Made by a program: the position numbers and the translations under genes. The notes beneath the pieces were generated by a model that was not told the origin of the DNA, ran no database searches, and saw nothing but the letters and a program-made list of their open reading frames with translations. From Membranipora membranacea (lineage: Eukaryota > Bryozoa > Gymnolaemata > Cheilostomatida > Membraniporidae), in assembly GCA_914767715.1 (NCBI GenBank), contig OU612071.1, forward strand, positions 4,650,001 through 4,714,000: DNA of 64,000 bases. The letters run 5' to 3'. This document shows positions 1-11,148 of this stretch, piece by piece (within the stretch, counting starts at the first letter, position 1; each line of letters starts with the position of its first letter).

Positions 1-453
1 TGGCTCTCTATCTTTTATGGTGAAATATATTGGTGGTGGATCATCAGGTCTCAGCCAAAATATGATAAGCGCATCACTCCCCCTTCCCGCATAATTCTAA
101 CTTGGCAAGGAGGGACTAAGGCTACCAACATAAATTGTAGTTGTCTCTATCATAGTGGATGACGTCATAATTAGTCTATGGGTCTGTTATGAACTGGACA
201 TGGATGATTTTGAAGCCGTAACCAGTCTGAAACTTCTTAAAAATTGCTGTGTCTTTGCCACCACAGAATCATGGTTCAAAGCAAACATCAGTGACAGCCA
301 AGTTAGTCTAGATGGATACACTATAATTTGATCTGATAGACAATCTGACCAATCAGGAAAGACAAAGGAGGAGGCTTATCATTTTATATCAATGATAAGT
401 GGACCAAATCAGTAACTGTTGTATCGACCCGCATTGAACCTTCACTACAATCA

Positions 454-1050
454 ATGGCTATAGTGGTGCGACCATATTGGAGTCCTAGAGATGTATCATG
501 TATTGTTATGTTACTTGTTCATGCTATTGTATTTGACAAACCGGAATCAGCTGTTGTCAGGGATACAGTCAACAAGATTCCTGATGATATTGACAGTCTG
601 GAGAAATCCTACCCTAACTGTACCCTCTTTGCTCTTGGGGACTTCAATAGTGCTAGGATCAAACTAGCTAGGTTTAAGCAACAAGTTGACTGCACAACAA
701 GGAAAGATAAAACCCTAGATAAATGTTATGTATCCATCAAAGCTGACTCCTATAAGTGTATCAAACTTCCACCCCTAGGAAGCTCTGATCATGGCTCTGT
801 TTTCTTGATGCCAAAGTATACACCAATATGTAAGACTACTCCAAAGTACACAAATAAGCAACTCTGGTCAACCTCCGACATTGACACACTTCTGAACTGC
901 TTAGATGATACCGACTGGCCAGCCCTACTCTCCAGTGATGATGACGTCATTACTCAAACATCTGTCTTCACCGATTACCTCAACTTCTGTGTAGACCAGT
1001 ACACATTCCAACAATCACTGTCAGGGAACGTAATGATAAACCATAGATGA
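454..1050 (+). pseudogene. LINE endonuclease C-terminal half
   Basis: Open 198-codon stretch matching the second half of an AP-type endonuclease. GDFN near codon 62 and SDHGSV near codon 111 are the catalytic motif regions. The upstream part with TESWF is readable from about 230 but is cut by an in-frame TGA/TAG, so the ATG at 454 is not the true start. The linker toward the RT follows in another frame after 1050. Non-functional. Confidence 0.75.
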
Positions 1051-1099
1051 ATGGTACCATCAGGAAGCTCGTAGCTGGTCGGTGTAGAGCCCTTACCCT

Positions 1100-2706
1100 T
1101 AATGATATAACTGAAGTGAAACACTTACAATCTGTTTTACAAAGCGAGGTTAGGCGCGCAAAACCAACCTATGCCATTTCTATATAAGACTCACTCAAAT
1201 CTAAACCATCTGAAGCCTGGAAATCATTAAATGCTATCCTGAAATTAAAGTCTAATAACGCTGGCTGCAATTTAGATCCTAATGAGCTCAATATATTTTA
1301 TAATCGGTTTGATGAACCGCATATTCCACCTATTTTGCCTGATCTGATTGATGTACCTGACTTGATGTTTATTGTAGTCTAAGAGCAGCCAATGTGAGGA
1401 AGGGATGTGGTCCTGACTCAATCTCACCGCGTCTCCTCAAAACAGCGGCTCACAAACTAGCAGAACCAGTACGCACTCTCTTCAACAACAGTATATCTTA
1501 AGGTATATTCCCACACCAATGGAAATTCTCCAATATTAAGCCGATTCCGAAGACCAAATCAGCATGTGCAGTCAAGGACTTTCGACCTATAGCCTTAACC
1601 TCAGTATTATCCAAATGCTTTGAGAGACTGCAAGTGAAACACTATCTGCCGCTTGTAACCGACCCACATCAGTTTGCCTACCGCCCTGGGAGGTCGACTG
1701 ATGATGCTCTTTTACTAACTCTAGACCTTATAAGCAAACACTTAGATTGTAACTCTAAGAACTCTGTGTTTATGGACGTCACCATTGCTTTTAACTATAT
1801 GTCTCCATCAGTGCTAATCAACAAGTTACGTAACTCTGACATGCACCCAAATGTCATCAATTGGACTCACAACTACCTAACGAACCGCAGACAGATGGTG
1901 ACGACTGCTGGTAAAACATCATCTATCATCAGCGCTTCCACCGGTAGTCCACAGGGGTGTGTACTCAGCCCAATACTATTTTCGATCTACACTGACGAAT
2001 TCAGATTGCAATCAGATAGCATGTACATAATAAAATATGCTGACAACACGTACATCTTGGAAATGGTACACCGAAACCAAGACTCGCAGCTCTAGCCTAT
2101 TCTAGGCTCAATCAGCCACTGGTGTCACAACCACAAGCTGCTCATCAATGCAACCAAACCTAAGGCACTGATATTCACTAATGCAAGAGACAATCCACCA
2201 TCTCCTGTTCTTTCCATCAACAACACCAGCATTGATAATGTCAATGATTACAAGTATCTAGGCACAACTCTCACGTGAAAGCTAAAGTTTGACCTAAATA
2301 CCGAGCTTATACATCAACAACTCGCAAGAAACTGTTTATCATGAGTAAATTACGTTACATGGGAACATCAGATCAGCTCATGCTAAACTGCTATCAAACA
2401 TTTATTGCGAGTTCCCTGCTTTTTTACTCCACTGCTGTATATCACCATATGTCTGAGAAAAACAAAGCTGACCTATATAAAGTGACACGTACCGCTGAGA
2501 AGCTAGCCAACACTACTCTACCGCAACCACAACATGTTGTTGAACAGCGACTCAAGACCAAGGCTCTGAGAATAACCACATGTAATACCGACCCAGTATT
2601 GACGTTTGACATGCTACCATCTGGTCGGTTTGGTGCTGTAAAAGCACCTATAAATCTGAGGCGTAACAGTTTCCATGCCATTGCAATTAATACATTGAAC
2701 AAATAA
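1100..2706 (+). pseudogene. LINE reverse transcriptase, broken
   Basis: Reverse transcriptase in at least three frames. Around 1400-1630 are GCGPDSISPRLLK and the KDFRPIAL block. 1634-2095 carries the fingers/palm, with the first catalytic block degraded to FMDVTIAFN and the YADD box degraded to KYADN. 2341-2706 carries the thumb/connection part. Loss of the second catalytic Asp in the YADD box and the frame breaks make it inactive. It continues from the endonuclease fragment at 454-1050. Confidence 0.8.
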
Positions 2707-2816
2707 ATCTTAGTCTATGCTTTTTCCACTTTTATGAGCTCATATTACAGTTTTATCAGCAGTCCAGCAATTTTATTTATCAGTAGTGATATAATAAAGG
2801 TACATACATACATACA

Positions 2817-3660
2817 ATGTTAATATGATTCCCGCCTGAGGTCCTGCTTGATTTTGCCCGAGACTTTGCTAAATGCTATCCGGGGTTATTCATGGCTGAT
2901 AGTATGTCTTCATGCTGTCTTACTTTAAGTTTCAGACGAAGATGAGCATAATGAAATTGGACAAGTATTTCCAAGTAACAGGCTTTAAAGATTTAATATT
3001 CCGACAATAAAATGATACACTATGTATATATACAGCATTTGATCGCAATGGGGTTTCCGTGTTGTCTACCTCTCTCTACCCCTTGAGCAAACACCGGACA
3101 GATATTATTTTCATACAATTTGTGAACTATATATGTACAGCAATTTGAATATGTTTTGCGTGGAGATGGCAATCTCACCTGACATTGATGGCTTAGCATC
3201 ATTTTTTCAATACTCAATATGATCCCAATAATGATATGTATGCCATCAGGGAGAATTCTCCCTGATGTCACCAGACATATACAACTGACATTGATTACAT
3301 TGGTTGGTTGGAATACCACAGCACCTACCGATGTAAAGTATGATATAAAAGGAATTACTGGAGCGGGGGCTGACATAAACTGAGTAACTCACTATGGTAG
3401 GCCAATTAGTAGCATAATATGACACATGGTACTTATTTGAGTTGTGTGTTTGTCCTGATGGAGGACGACATATCACAGCTCAAATCAGTGCAACACCATC
3501 TGAAGCACAAGAATTGTGTCCTCTCTGAACAAATTGGCATTTAGCATTTGGAATTTTTATGCCTTTAGCATTTGGCATTTAGCTTGTCGCTCCTGATTTC
3601 CATACATAGTGGATGATGTCATAATGTGTCTTAGAGTTCATCAATTACTGCACAAAAAAG
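2817..3660. other. Non-coding stretch with a 24-bp perfect palindrome
   Basis: No coding region is supported here. Small overlapping ORFs on the minus strand (3020-3476) have no recognisable domain. A perfect palindrome of 12+12 bp lies at 3244-3267, centred on GAATTC. A sequence near 3600-3625 (ATAGTGGATGATGTCATAAT) recurs almost unchanged near 154-176. Confidence 0.5.
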
Positions 3661-3696
3661 TCAGAGGTATGATACCCCCCCCCCTATAATACTCAC

Positions 3697-3833
3697 ACTG
3701 CAGGAGCTACTGCTACCATCACTGTTACATATGTTAGTATCGAGGATAGAGTTCTTTCCCCAGGCAGAGGCACAGTCAGCGTTAGTCCTGATATAAGCTA
3801 CAATCTCCTGTATGATGTTCTTGTTAGCTGTGC
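3697..3833 (-). pseudogene. Orphan copy of serine-protease exon 6
   Basis: A 137-bp segment with the same length, acceptor (TGTACAG) and donor (GTGAGT) as exon 6 of the protease gene at 61931-62067. The peptide starts TANKNIIQEIVAYIR and ends DGSSSSCS, differing from the 3' gene at only a few residues. Similarity runs a little into both introns, so this is a DNA-level duplication and not a retrocopy. I found no neighbouring exon for the His, Asp or Ser active-site blocks on this strand. The S1-pocket residue is Ser here and Gly in the main gene. It is either a pseudo-exon or a relic of a second protease gene. Confidence 0.8.
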
Positions 3834-3872
3834 CTGTACAAGTAAAACGGGACATTATGTTCAGTTCCGGTG

Positions 3873-4035
3873 TAGTATTGTAAGCTGTCCCCCGCGCGAA
3901 AACAACCCCGGGACACTTTACAATTTTGTAAACTGTCCCGGGGACACTTTACAATAAAAACAGGCCTATTGTAAACTGTCCCCCCTTATTGTAAACTGTC
4001 CCCCCTATTGTAAACTGTCCCCCCTATTTGTGACT
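3873..4035. repeat. GTAAACTGTCCCC minisatellite
   Basis: Tandem copies of a roughly 19-bp unit ATTGTAAACTGTCCCCCC: three clear head-to-tail copies at about 3968-4022, plus diverged copies upstream. One upstream pair is in inverted orientation (CCCGGGACACTTTACAA facing TTGTAAACTGTCCCGGG at about 3908-3945), which can form a hairpin. Confidence 0.8.
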
Positions 4036-4040
4036 GTCCA

Positions 4041-5404
4041 TATCGAGGGCCCAGCTGTTTATCACCATTCTAAATGGGTCAGATCATCTAACTGGAGCAT
4101 ACCATGATGTTCTTGCTGCCACTATGATGGCCAAAGTTGTACCATGGGGATGGTGGTGGTATCTCATTGAATGAGTGTATAAAGCCTCTTTTTCATATGG
4201 TACTTTGTAGATCTATTTTTCGCAAACACTAGTTATTTGAAGCTCCTATGATTTAGAGATGTCTGGTTTGCGAAGAAAGGTGCACTAAGCCAACAGTGGA
4301 TAGATGTGTAGTTGCCACATCACAGAACACACATACTTTCATTGCAGGTTCATGAGCCGCGCGAAAACAACCACCCCATTCATTCATCTTGAAATCTACC
4401 TCAATCAAGCACTTGCCTGAGAGTGATGGCAGTCAGTCACAAGTGTGAGCGGGAGAAATAATTACATTTGAGCTTTTTATATAGTGCATGATTTTTCAGT
4501 CAGTCACAAGTGTGACACCAAGAAATAATTGATTTTAAGCTCCTCATACTGAGAGCCATGCTTTTGCACTGTAAATGATTGCTGGAGCCAGGCAAAAACA
4601 ACGACTCCCACTTTAGTTCATATAAACTGTATCTTAATAGATCATTAATGGAATACTAATATATATTATTTTACAGCCATAGTGTAAGTGTCCTACTGAT
4701 ACCAGTTGTTCGTTTCTGGATGGTTTGCAATGTAATGTGCTGATATTAGTTACACAGTAGCTCAATTAGCTGCACAAAGACAATCCCCAACAGCACATCT
4801 GCATAGAACTGCACAGTAATTCAGTGATTTTTGCGCGAGTCCTGCAATTGTTACTGCTACATTACTTGTTGCACTAAACACTGTTACCCTGCATATAAAC
4901 CCATTGCTTAAGCTGAACAAACGCAACCCCCCCCCCCCAAACACAAGCAGTTAGATTCTAGCACTATGCACAAAAATCTGACACACATAACTTTGTTTGA
5001 CAGTGCCTGACCGTTGCTCTGTGAGCAGTTTGTGATAAAACCTTTTGTTTGGTTGATTGAGTTATAGTGTGTGTATTGTATGTGTATGTTGAACATGGGT
5101 AACATGAATAATGCAATGCCCATGACTAGAAACTAAAACTAGGGATACTGGATGTATATCAGGAATAGTTGTAGATATAAAGTTTATAGCTAGAAAATAC
5201 AGTCACAATTCTGACAGTGACTTCCGGCCAAACTTAATACATAATTCACAGTGGAGCTCTTAGCCATCTGACCTAGACGATGAGTGAGTTAATGCGTATA
5301 ACAGCTAGTTATCAAAATTATTGACACAAAATAAACATTGCAGGAGGTATCACCTGAACTTCAGCTAAAATATAATATAAATGATAATAAAATTAATGCA
5401 TACA
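4041..5404. other. Non-coding stretch with short duplications
   Basis: No gene supported. A roughly 65-bp unit starting CAGTCAGTCACAAGTGTGA is repeated in tandem at about 4432 and 4498. The phrase GCGCGAAAACAACC recurs at about 3894 and 4361, and more loosely near 4582. A C10 tract lies near 4928. ORFs on the minus strand (4762-5123) are not supported by any domain. Confidence 0.5.
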
Positions 5405-7450
5405 AATGCAACACTGCGTTTCATACCCGAGAATTGTCTGACAATTCTGTACAATTCTAGAATTGTCAGAAACTGACCTATATATCATTACCCAACCAGC
5501 AACCATTATTGTGTAATTAACCCTGCCTGCTAAATAAATTACTTTCATTATTGCTATTGTATAGTCATAGTATAAGCCTTTACAGTTCTAGTCAATATCA
5601 TACAATTGGATTGACATTGTATTCAATGAGTTTGTATTTAGATGACCAGGCAAGATATGCTGTAATGAATAGATATTGCTGTGCAAGGTAGCATCAACAT
5701 CTATATTGCGGGAGGCCCAGGTTCAAATCCCCACTGGGGCCAATCTTTTCTTTTCGTTTCATTATGATAAAAATTGAAAGCATTCCATTCGAAATGTTGG
5801 CTCACAATAGTTGTAAGCGCAGAAAACTCTTAGTAATGAGTATGATGACCCGACAAAATACTTATTTTCAACTCTTCTGTGTTGTACCATACCCTACGTT
5901 ATATTTTGTGCAATCTGTTAATATTTGCAGCAACTGCATAAATAGAATACATCAGCTAAACTATGCTAGCAGAATTATCAGAAAACTTTGCTACTAATAA
6001 AAATGTACAAAATCGCTCACCAGATGAGCAAGGAATTACTTTGTATCAACTGTCCTACATGCCTAAGTGGAGAGAAGTGATATGTGAATGAGGCCATATT
6101 TTCCACAGAACCACTGACCACTGAAAATGTGCTGACTGATGCTAAAAAAAACTCAAACTTGGTGTCACAGCAAGTATTGGCATAGTCTAAACTACGCTCA
6201 TTGTGATTATTGAGAGTGAATGACTTTCAGCTATTTCTATTTGTTAGCCAAAGATGCTCTGAGCATGGAGTTAGCTCTGAATGTTATGGTATGTGGGAGG
6301 CAAAGGTAAATCAACTATCGTAAGCCTGGTATATATTCATTACCTGTCTACAAAGGAGCTCTTGATGTTATATTATATCATTCTCAGCCATCTCAGCTAT
6401 ATGGTGTACAGGAAACAATTTTGGCATAGTTCTCTCTCACTCTTGGATGGTAGTCCCCTAGTAGGTGTTGACAGTAGTTCAGATAGTATTAAAATGATAG
6501 ACTAGTGGCAACACCGTTTAAAGTAATAAATTTTAATCTGTCAGCTTGAGTGCCACAAGCAGGGAGGTTGGCCAATAACAGGCATAATTACATAACTACC
6601 TTGATATCCTTGTTGTCAAAATTTTTAATTGTCCAATTAAGTATAATTAACACTGTTTGTTAATCCTTCACACATATTCCATTGCGCTTGTAGCAAGTCA
6701 TCATGACACACTTGTGGAATCAGAGAGACAGGTTTCATTGTAAGCTGACCTAACTTCCTATCTTTTGCTGCTGATAATGAATGCCGTGAGTTTTTAATTT
6801 CGCGAATATTCATTTTCATAAAGATGGTTGTTTGGGTGTAAGTGCAATCATGATCATTCTTTGACGGAAGAGTGAGGGGGCGGGAAGTTGTAACATTTTA
6901 TGCAAAATACTAGATAATTGTCCAAATTCCATTTGTATATTTTTATCAAATTATTTCACCAAACTCTGCTTCAAAGCTCGTCATTGTACAGAGTTATTAA
7001 GCCAAGAATGAGATTGCCTCGCAAAAAAACCTTAAATTCTCTGGCGCCCTTATTCTCCAGTATTTACAAAAAAGTTTCATTGATTTTCCGCGCTTCTCGG
7101 TCAACTTCAAGAGTTGAGCCAGCATTATATGATAATCTGTGTGTTTATCCACAGGGTTGTCCATTTTTAAATCTACTGGTACCTTATAAGTTCTTTGAAG
7201 GTTGCCTATGAATGCCAGTGTAAACAAAATGAACATTCTTACTGGCTTATCTTGATTATGACTTCATTGGTAAATAACTTGGATACCAACAATACATCCA
7301 ATTATGCTTGGCTAAGATGTTGATGTCAAGTGAAAAGTAAACAATTGGCAAATAGACACTGTGAGAATCTTGTTCAAATTCAATAATAAGCTAATCTCAT
7401 TGAAAATGATCAGACAGACAGATCAAACTGTACACTGTAGCCATTAATTG
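5405..7450 (+). repeat. Left arm of giant inverted repeat
   Basis: This segment is the reverse complement, with scattered substitutions and small indels, of 7738-9785. Anchors are GCGTTTCATACCC at 5424 pairing with 9770, GGTTCAAATCCCC at 5714 pairing with about 9466, and TTGAACAAGATTCTCAC at the inner end. The outer end carries clustered AATTGT half-sites in alternating orientation (5434-5472). The small ORFs in the arm (6281-6505 plus; 6637-6819 and 6997-7236 minus) are mirrored in the other arm but match no family I recognise. Confidence 0.85.
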
Positions 7451-7737
7451 CATGCATCAAAGAGTTTGGTATGTTAAAGGTTCTATCAACCTGAAATTCC
7501 AATCATTTCAACAAATTCAGATTAGGGGCTGCAGGGCCATTACAGCGATATATTATTGCCTGGACAGCCTCTTGGCAGGTAATCTTTCAAAGCTCTCAGA
7601 TCATTATTATCGGCTGCATTGATAAATTTAGAATTTACAGTGACCACCAGACATTCTGTACAAACAGTTCTATTGTGTCATTGAATGATAGGCCTGTTTG
7701 ATTTACTCATGCTTCTCTCTACTCATATACCATAAAA
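7451..7737. other. Spacer between inverted-repeat arms
   Basis: About 287 bp of unique, AT-rich sequence forming the loop of the inverted repeat. No ORF or known element seen. Confidence 0.7.
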
Positions 7738-9785
7738 TTCAATTAATGGCTACAATGTACAGTTTAATCTGCCCGATCATTTTCAATGAGATTAGCTTAT
7801 TGAATTTGAACAAGATTCTCACAGTGTCATTTACCTTTCAATTGACATCAACATCTTAGCCAAGAATAATTGGATGTATTGTTGGTATCCAAGTTATTTA
7901 CCCATGAAGTCATAATCAAGATAAGCCAGTCAGAATGTTCATTTTGTTTACACTGGCATTCATAGGCAACCTTCACAGAACTCATAAGGTACCAGTAGAT
8001 TTAAAAATGGACAACGCTGTGGGTAAAGACACAGATTATCATATAATGCTGGCTCAACTCTTGAAGTTGACCAAGAAGCGCGGAAAATCAATGAAACCTT
8101 TTTGCAAATACTGGAGAATAAGGGCGCCAGAGAATTTAAGGTTTTTTTTGCGAGGCAATCTCATTCTTGACATAATAACTCTGTACAATGATGAGCTTTG
8201 AAGCAAAGTTTGGTGAAATAATTTGATACAAATATACAGTAATTTGGACAGTTATCTAGCTCTTTGCATAAAATGTTACAACTTCCCGCCCCTCACTCTC
8301 CTGACAAAGAATACTCATGATTGCAATTACACCTCAAACAACCATCATTATAAAAATGAATATTCGCGAAATTCAAAACTCACGGTGTTCATTATCAGCA
8401 GCAAAAGACAGGAAGTTAGGTCAGCTTACAATGACTCCTGTCTCTCTGATTCCACAAGTGTGTCATGATGACTTGTTACAAGTGCAATGGAATGTGTATG
8501 AAGGATTAACAAACAGTGTTAATTATACTTAATTGTACAATTAAAAATTTTGACAACAAAGATATCAAGGTAATTATGTAATTATGCCTGTTATTGGCTA
8601 ACCTCCCTGCTTGTGGCACTCAAGCTGACAGATTAAAATTTATTACTTTAAACGGTGTTGCCACTAGTCTAACATTTTAATACTATCTCTACTAGTGCCA
8701 ACACCTACTAGGGAACTACCATGCAAGAGTGAGAAAGAAATATGCCAAAATTGCTTCCTGTACACCATATAACTGAGATGGCTGGGAATGAGATAGTATA
8801 ACATCAAGAGCTCCTTTGTAGACAGGTAATGAATATATACCAGGCTTACGATAGTTGATTTACCTTTGCCTCCCTCAGCCCACATACCACAACATTCAGA
8901 GCTAACTCCATGCTCAGAGCATCTTTGGCCAACAAATAGAAATAGCTGAAAGCCATTCACTCTCAATAATCACAAGGAGCGTAGTTTAGACTATGCCAAT
9001 AATCAGTACTCATACTACTTGCTGTGACACCAAGTTTGAGTTTTTTTAGCATCAGTCAGCATGTTTTCAGTAGTCAGTGGTTCTATGGATAATATGGCCT
9101 CATTCACATATCACTTCTCTCCACTTAGGCATGTTGGACAGTTGATACAAAGTAATTCCTCGCTCATCTTGGGAGCGATGTTGTACATTTTTATTAGTAG
9201 CAAAGTTTTCTGATAATTCTGCTAGCATAGTTTAGCTGATGTATTCTATTTATGCAGTTGCTGCCAATATTAAAAGATTGCAAAAAATATAACGTAGGGT
9301 ATGGTACAAAACAGAAGAGTTGAACATAAGTATTTTGTCGGGTCATCATACTCATTACTAAGAGTGTTCTGTGCTTACAAAAATTGTGAGCCAACAATTC
9401 GAATGGAATGCTTTCATTTTCCATCATGATGAAACGAAGGAAAAGATTTGCCCAGGCGGGGATTTGAACCTGGCCCTCCCGCAATATAGATTTTGATGCT
9501 ACCTTGCACAGCAATATCTATTCATTACAGCATATCTTGCCTGGTCATCTAAATACAAACTCATTGAATACAATGTCAATCCAATTGTATGATATTGACT
9601 AGAACTGTAAAGGCTTATACTATGACTATACAATAGCAATAATGAAAGTAATTTATTTAGCAGGCAGGGTTAATTACACAATAATGATTGCTGGTTGGGT
9701 AATGATATATAGGTCAGTTTCTGACAATTCTAGAATTGTACAGAATTGTCAGACAATTCTTGGGTATGAAACGCCGTGCAACTGT
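7738..9785 (-). repeat. Right arm of giant inverted repeat
   Basis: Mirror of 5405-7450. It holds the longer versions of the arm ORFs: 7935-8201 (+), 8337-8532 (+) and 8664-8966 (-). The last contains GGKGKST, which resembles a Walker A loop but has no Walker B or other ATPase context. The outer end repeats the AATTGT cluster (9716-9757). A tRNA-like B box lies near 9460-9475 on the minus strand. Confidence 0.85.
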
Positions 9786-9834
9786 TTTATAAGCCTAAAA
9801 CCAACTACACATGATGTCTGGTTCACCATACTTT

Positions 9835-10240
9835 TTACACTTGTGTGGTCGGCTCATAATGGGAGCCGCTGTGGTTTATGTATATGGCCCTTTTGTCTTT
9901 GTTGCTGATTAGAGACCAAAGTTTAAGCGCTGAGCTTGCAAAACAAAGCCGTCTCCAGTGCTTACCATGTTTTGTGAATGTATATAAATATATCAGTATC
10001 CAGCATTGCTGCAGCTACATGTAACTCAATATCCGTTTCCCAAACACCAGATTGTGCCATATTGCTTTTCAGCAAGTAAGAACTGCTGCCGCTGAATTTA
10101 TTGATTTCCGCGGAACGTAAATAAGCATAGTCGCAGATCCATTTTCTGATTGATTTGTAGAAGCTCTCACATCCTGTAATCACATACGACAATGACCTAA
10201 ATAGGCAATTGCCTTCACCCTCAATACATTTCACATCACC
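9835..10240 (-). pseudogene. OTU-family cysteine protease domain, frameshifted
   Basis: OTU (ovarian tumour) deubiquitinase-type domain. The N-terminal block reads KCIEGEGNCLFRSL with the catalytic Cys; the usual preceding Asp is Glu. It continues through SGVWETDIELHVAAAMLDTD. After about 9975 the match continues in another frame (KHGKHWRR) and ends INHSGSHYEPTTQV-stop, which supplies the catalytic His. One single-base indel near 9975-9985 therefore splits an otherwise complete domain of about 130 residues. An AG acceptor precedes it (10241), so it could be the last exon of a longer minus-strand gene. OTU domains of this type also occur as transposon cargo, and it lies just outside the inverted repeat. 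Confidence 0.75.
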
Positions 10241-10249
10241 TGCTTGTTC

Positions 10250-11140
10250 TCTACTGAAGATTTTTCCATACCCTGTCTGGAGAATGGATGGGATGATGGT
10301 GTGTTTTTCAGGGATACTGAAAGCCCAGGCGGCTTTTATTTGCTATTCCAGGTTGACAAACTTCCATTCCAGATGGTAAACATTCCTGAGCAATTGTTGC
10401 GTCAGGTTCACTTGATCTTCAAAAGCATAAATAACATGTCAACTTTGCTGTAAGAACTAGTTGGATTCAATGGGTGTATCGAATAAACTGTAATGTGTGA
10501 TTTATGCTATGTGACAAATTCGGGAAGCTGTGAAGCTGTGAAGCAGACAAAAGTTATTATAACCACAAAGAAAAGGCTCTGACATGTTAAATATTATAGA
10601 ATAGCAGCCAACTCCCTGAATCATCACGGAATTATAATGAACATGCAAGGTGGGCAAGCTGTGGATTATCAGCATAAAATCATGAGCAGAATACTCATTA
10701 TAAGTAATCAGGTAGAGCAATATTTGAGATAAAACCATTTATATCAACAAATGCGTCATGGTCTGTTTAGCTAAAACCCAAATTGAAGTGCTTTATTGAG
10801 AGAAAGTTTATGTTTCTGATTTGTTTCTCTTATAATGCGATTTATTTTTACTCCCCTGTCAGTACTTCTCAGGGTAGGCCTATACGACTCTTCATCACTG
10901 TAGCAGAAACAATGTTGTTGTTAGTTTGAAGTTTCTCGATTTGGTTTTAGTATGGCTTCTCATAGTATTAGGCAAAAGCAGAGTTTATGCAAGGTTTCAG
11001 AAGTTTTAACAACACTGTTCTCAGGTAACCTGTGTTACTCAGGAAACGTGATAATGTGATAATAATTATTGTATAGACGATTCAAATTCATTTTATGACT
11101 TAACTCTTTCTCGTAGATATATATTATTACAAAGATGCAA
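10250..11140. other. Non-coding stretch
   Basis: No gene or known repeat supported. A short GAAGCTGT triplet repeat lies at about 10526-10546. ORFs at 10244-10453 (+) and 10502-10738 (-) show no domain or splice context. Confidence 0.4.
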
Positions 11141-11148
11141 ACACTGAC

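Larger units (their letters stand above)
180..2816 (+). mobile_element. Degenerate CR1/L2-like LINE (APE endonuclease + RT)
   Basis: Decayed non-LTR retrotransposon read on the plus strand. An endonuclease start (TESW motif near 270) is followed by GDFN near 640 and SDH near 785, then a reverse transcriptase from about 1100 to 2706. Stops and frameshifts separate the pieces. The element ends in a short ACAT/ATAC tandem tail (about 2800-2815), as is usual for CR1/L2-group elements. I see no intact ORF1 upstream. The family assignment comes from the RT wording (QFAYRPGRSTDDA, GSPQGCVLSP) and is an inference. Confidence 0.85.

Noticed and set aside
3150-3185. OTU start (RGDGN) on the plus strand
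   Set aside because: The catalytic Cys is missing, a stop follows at once and no further OTU block is seen.
5700-5745. tRNA gene at the GGTTCAAATCC box in the inverted-repeat arm
   Set aside because: T-stem does not pair and no A box lies at the right distance; probably a tRNA-like box inside a repeat.
8664-8966. GGKGKST in an arm ORF as a Walker A NTPase
   Set aside because: No Walker B, sensor or other NTPase block follows, and the mirrored ORF in the left arm is shorter and diverged as expected for non-coding sequence.
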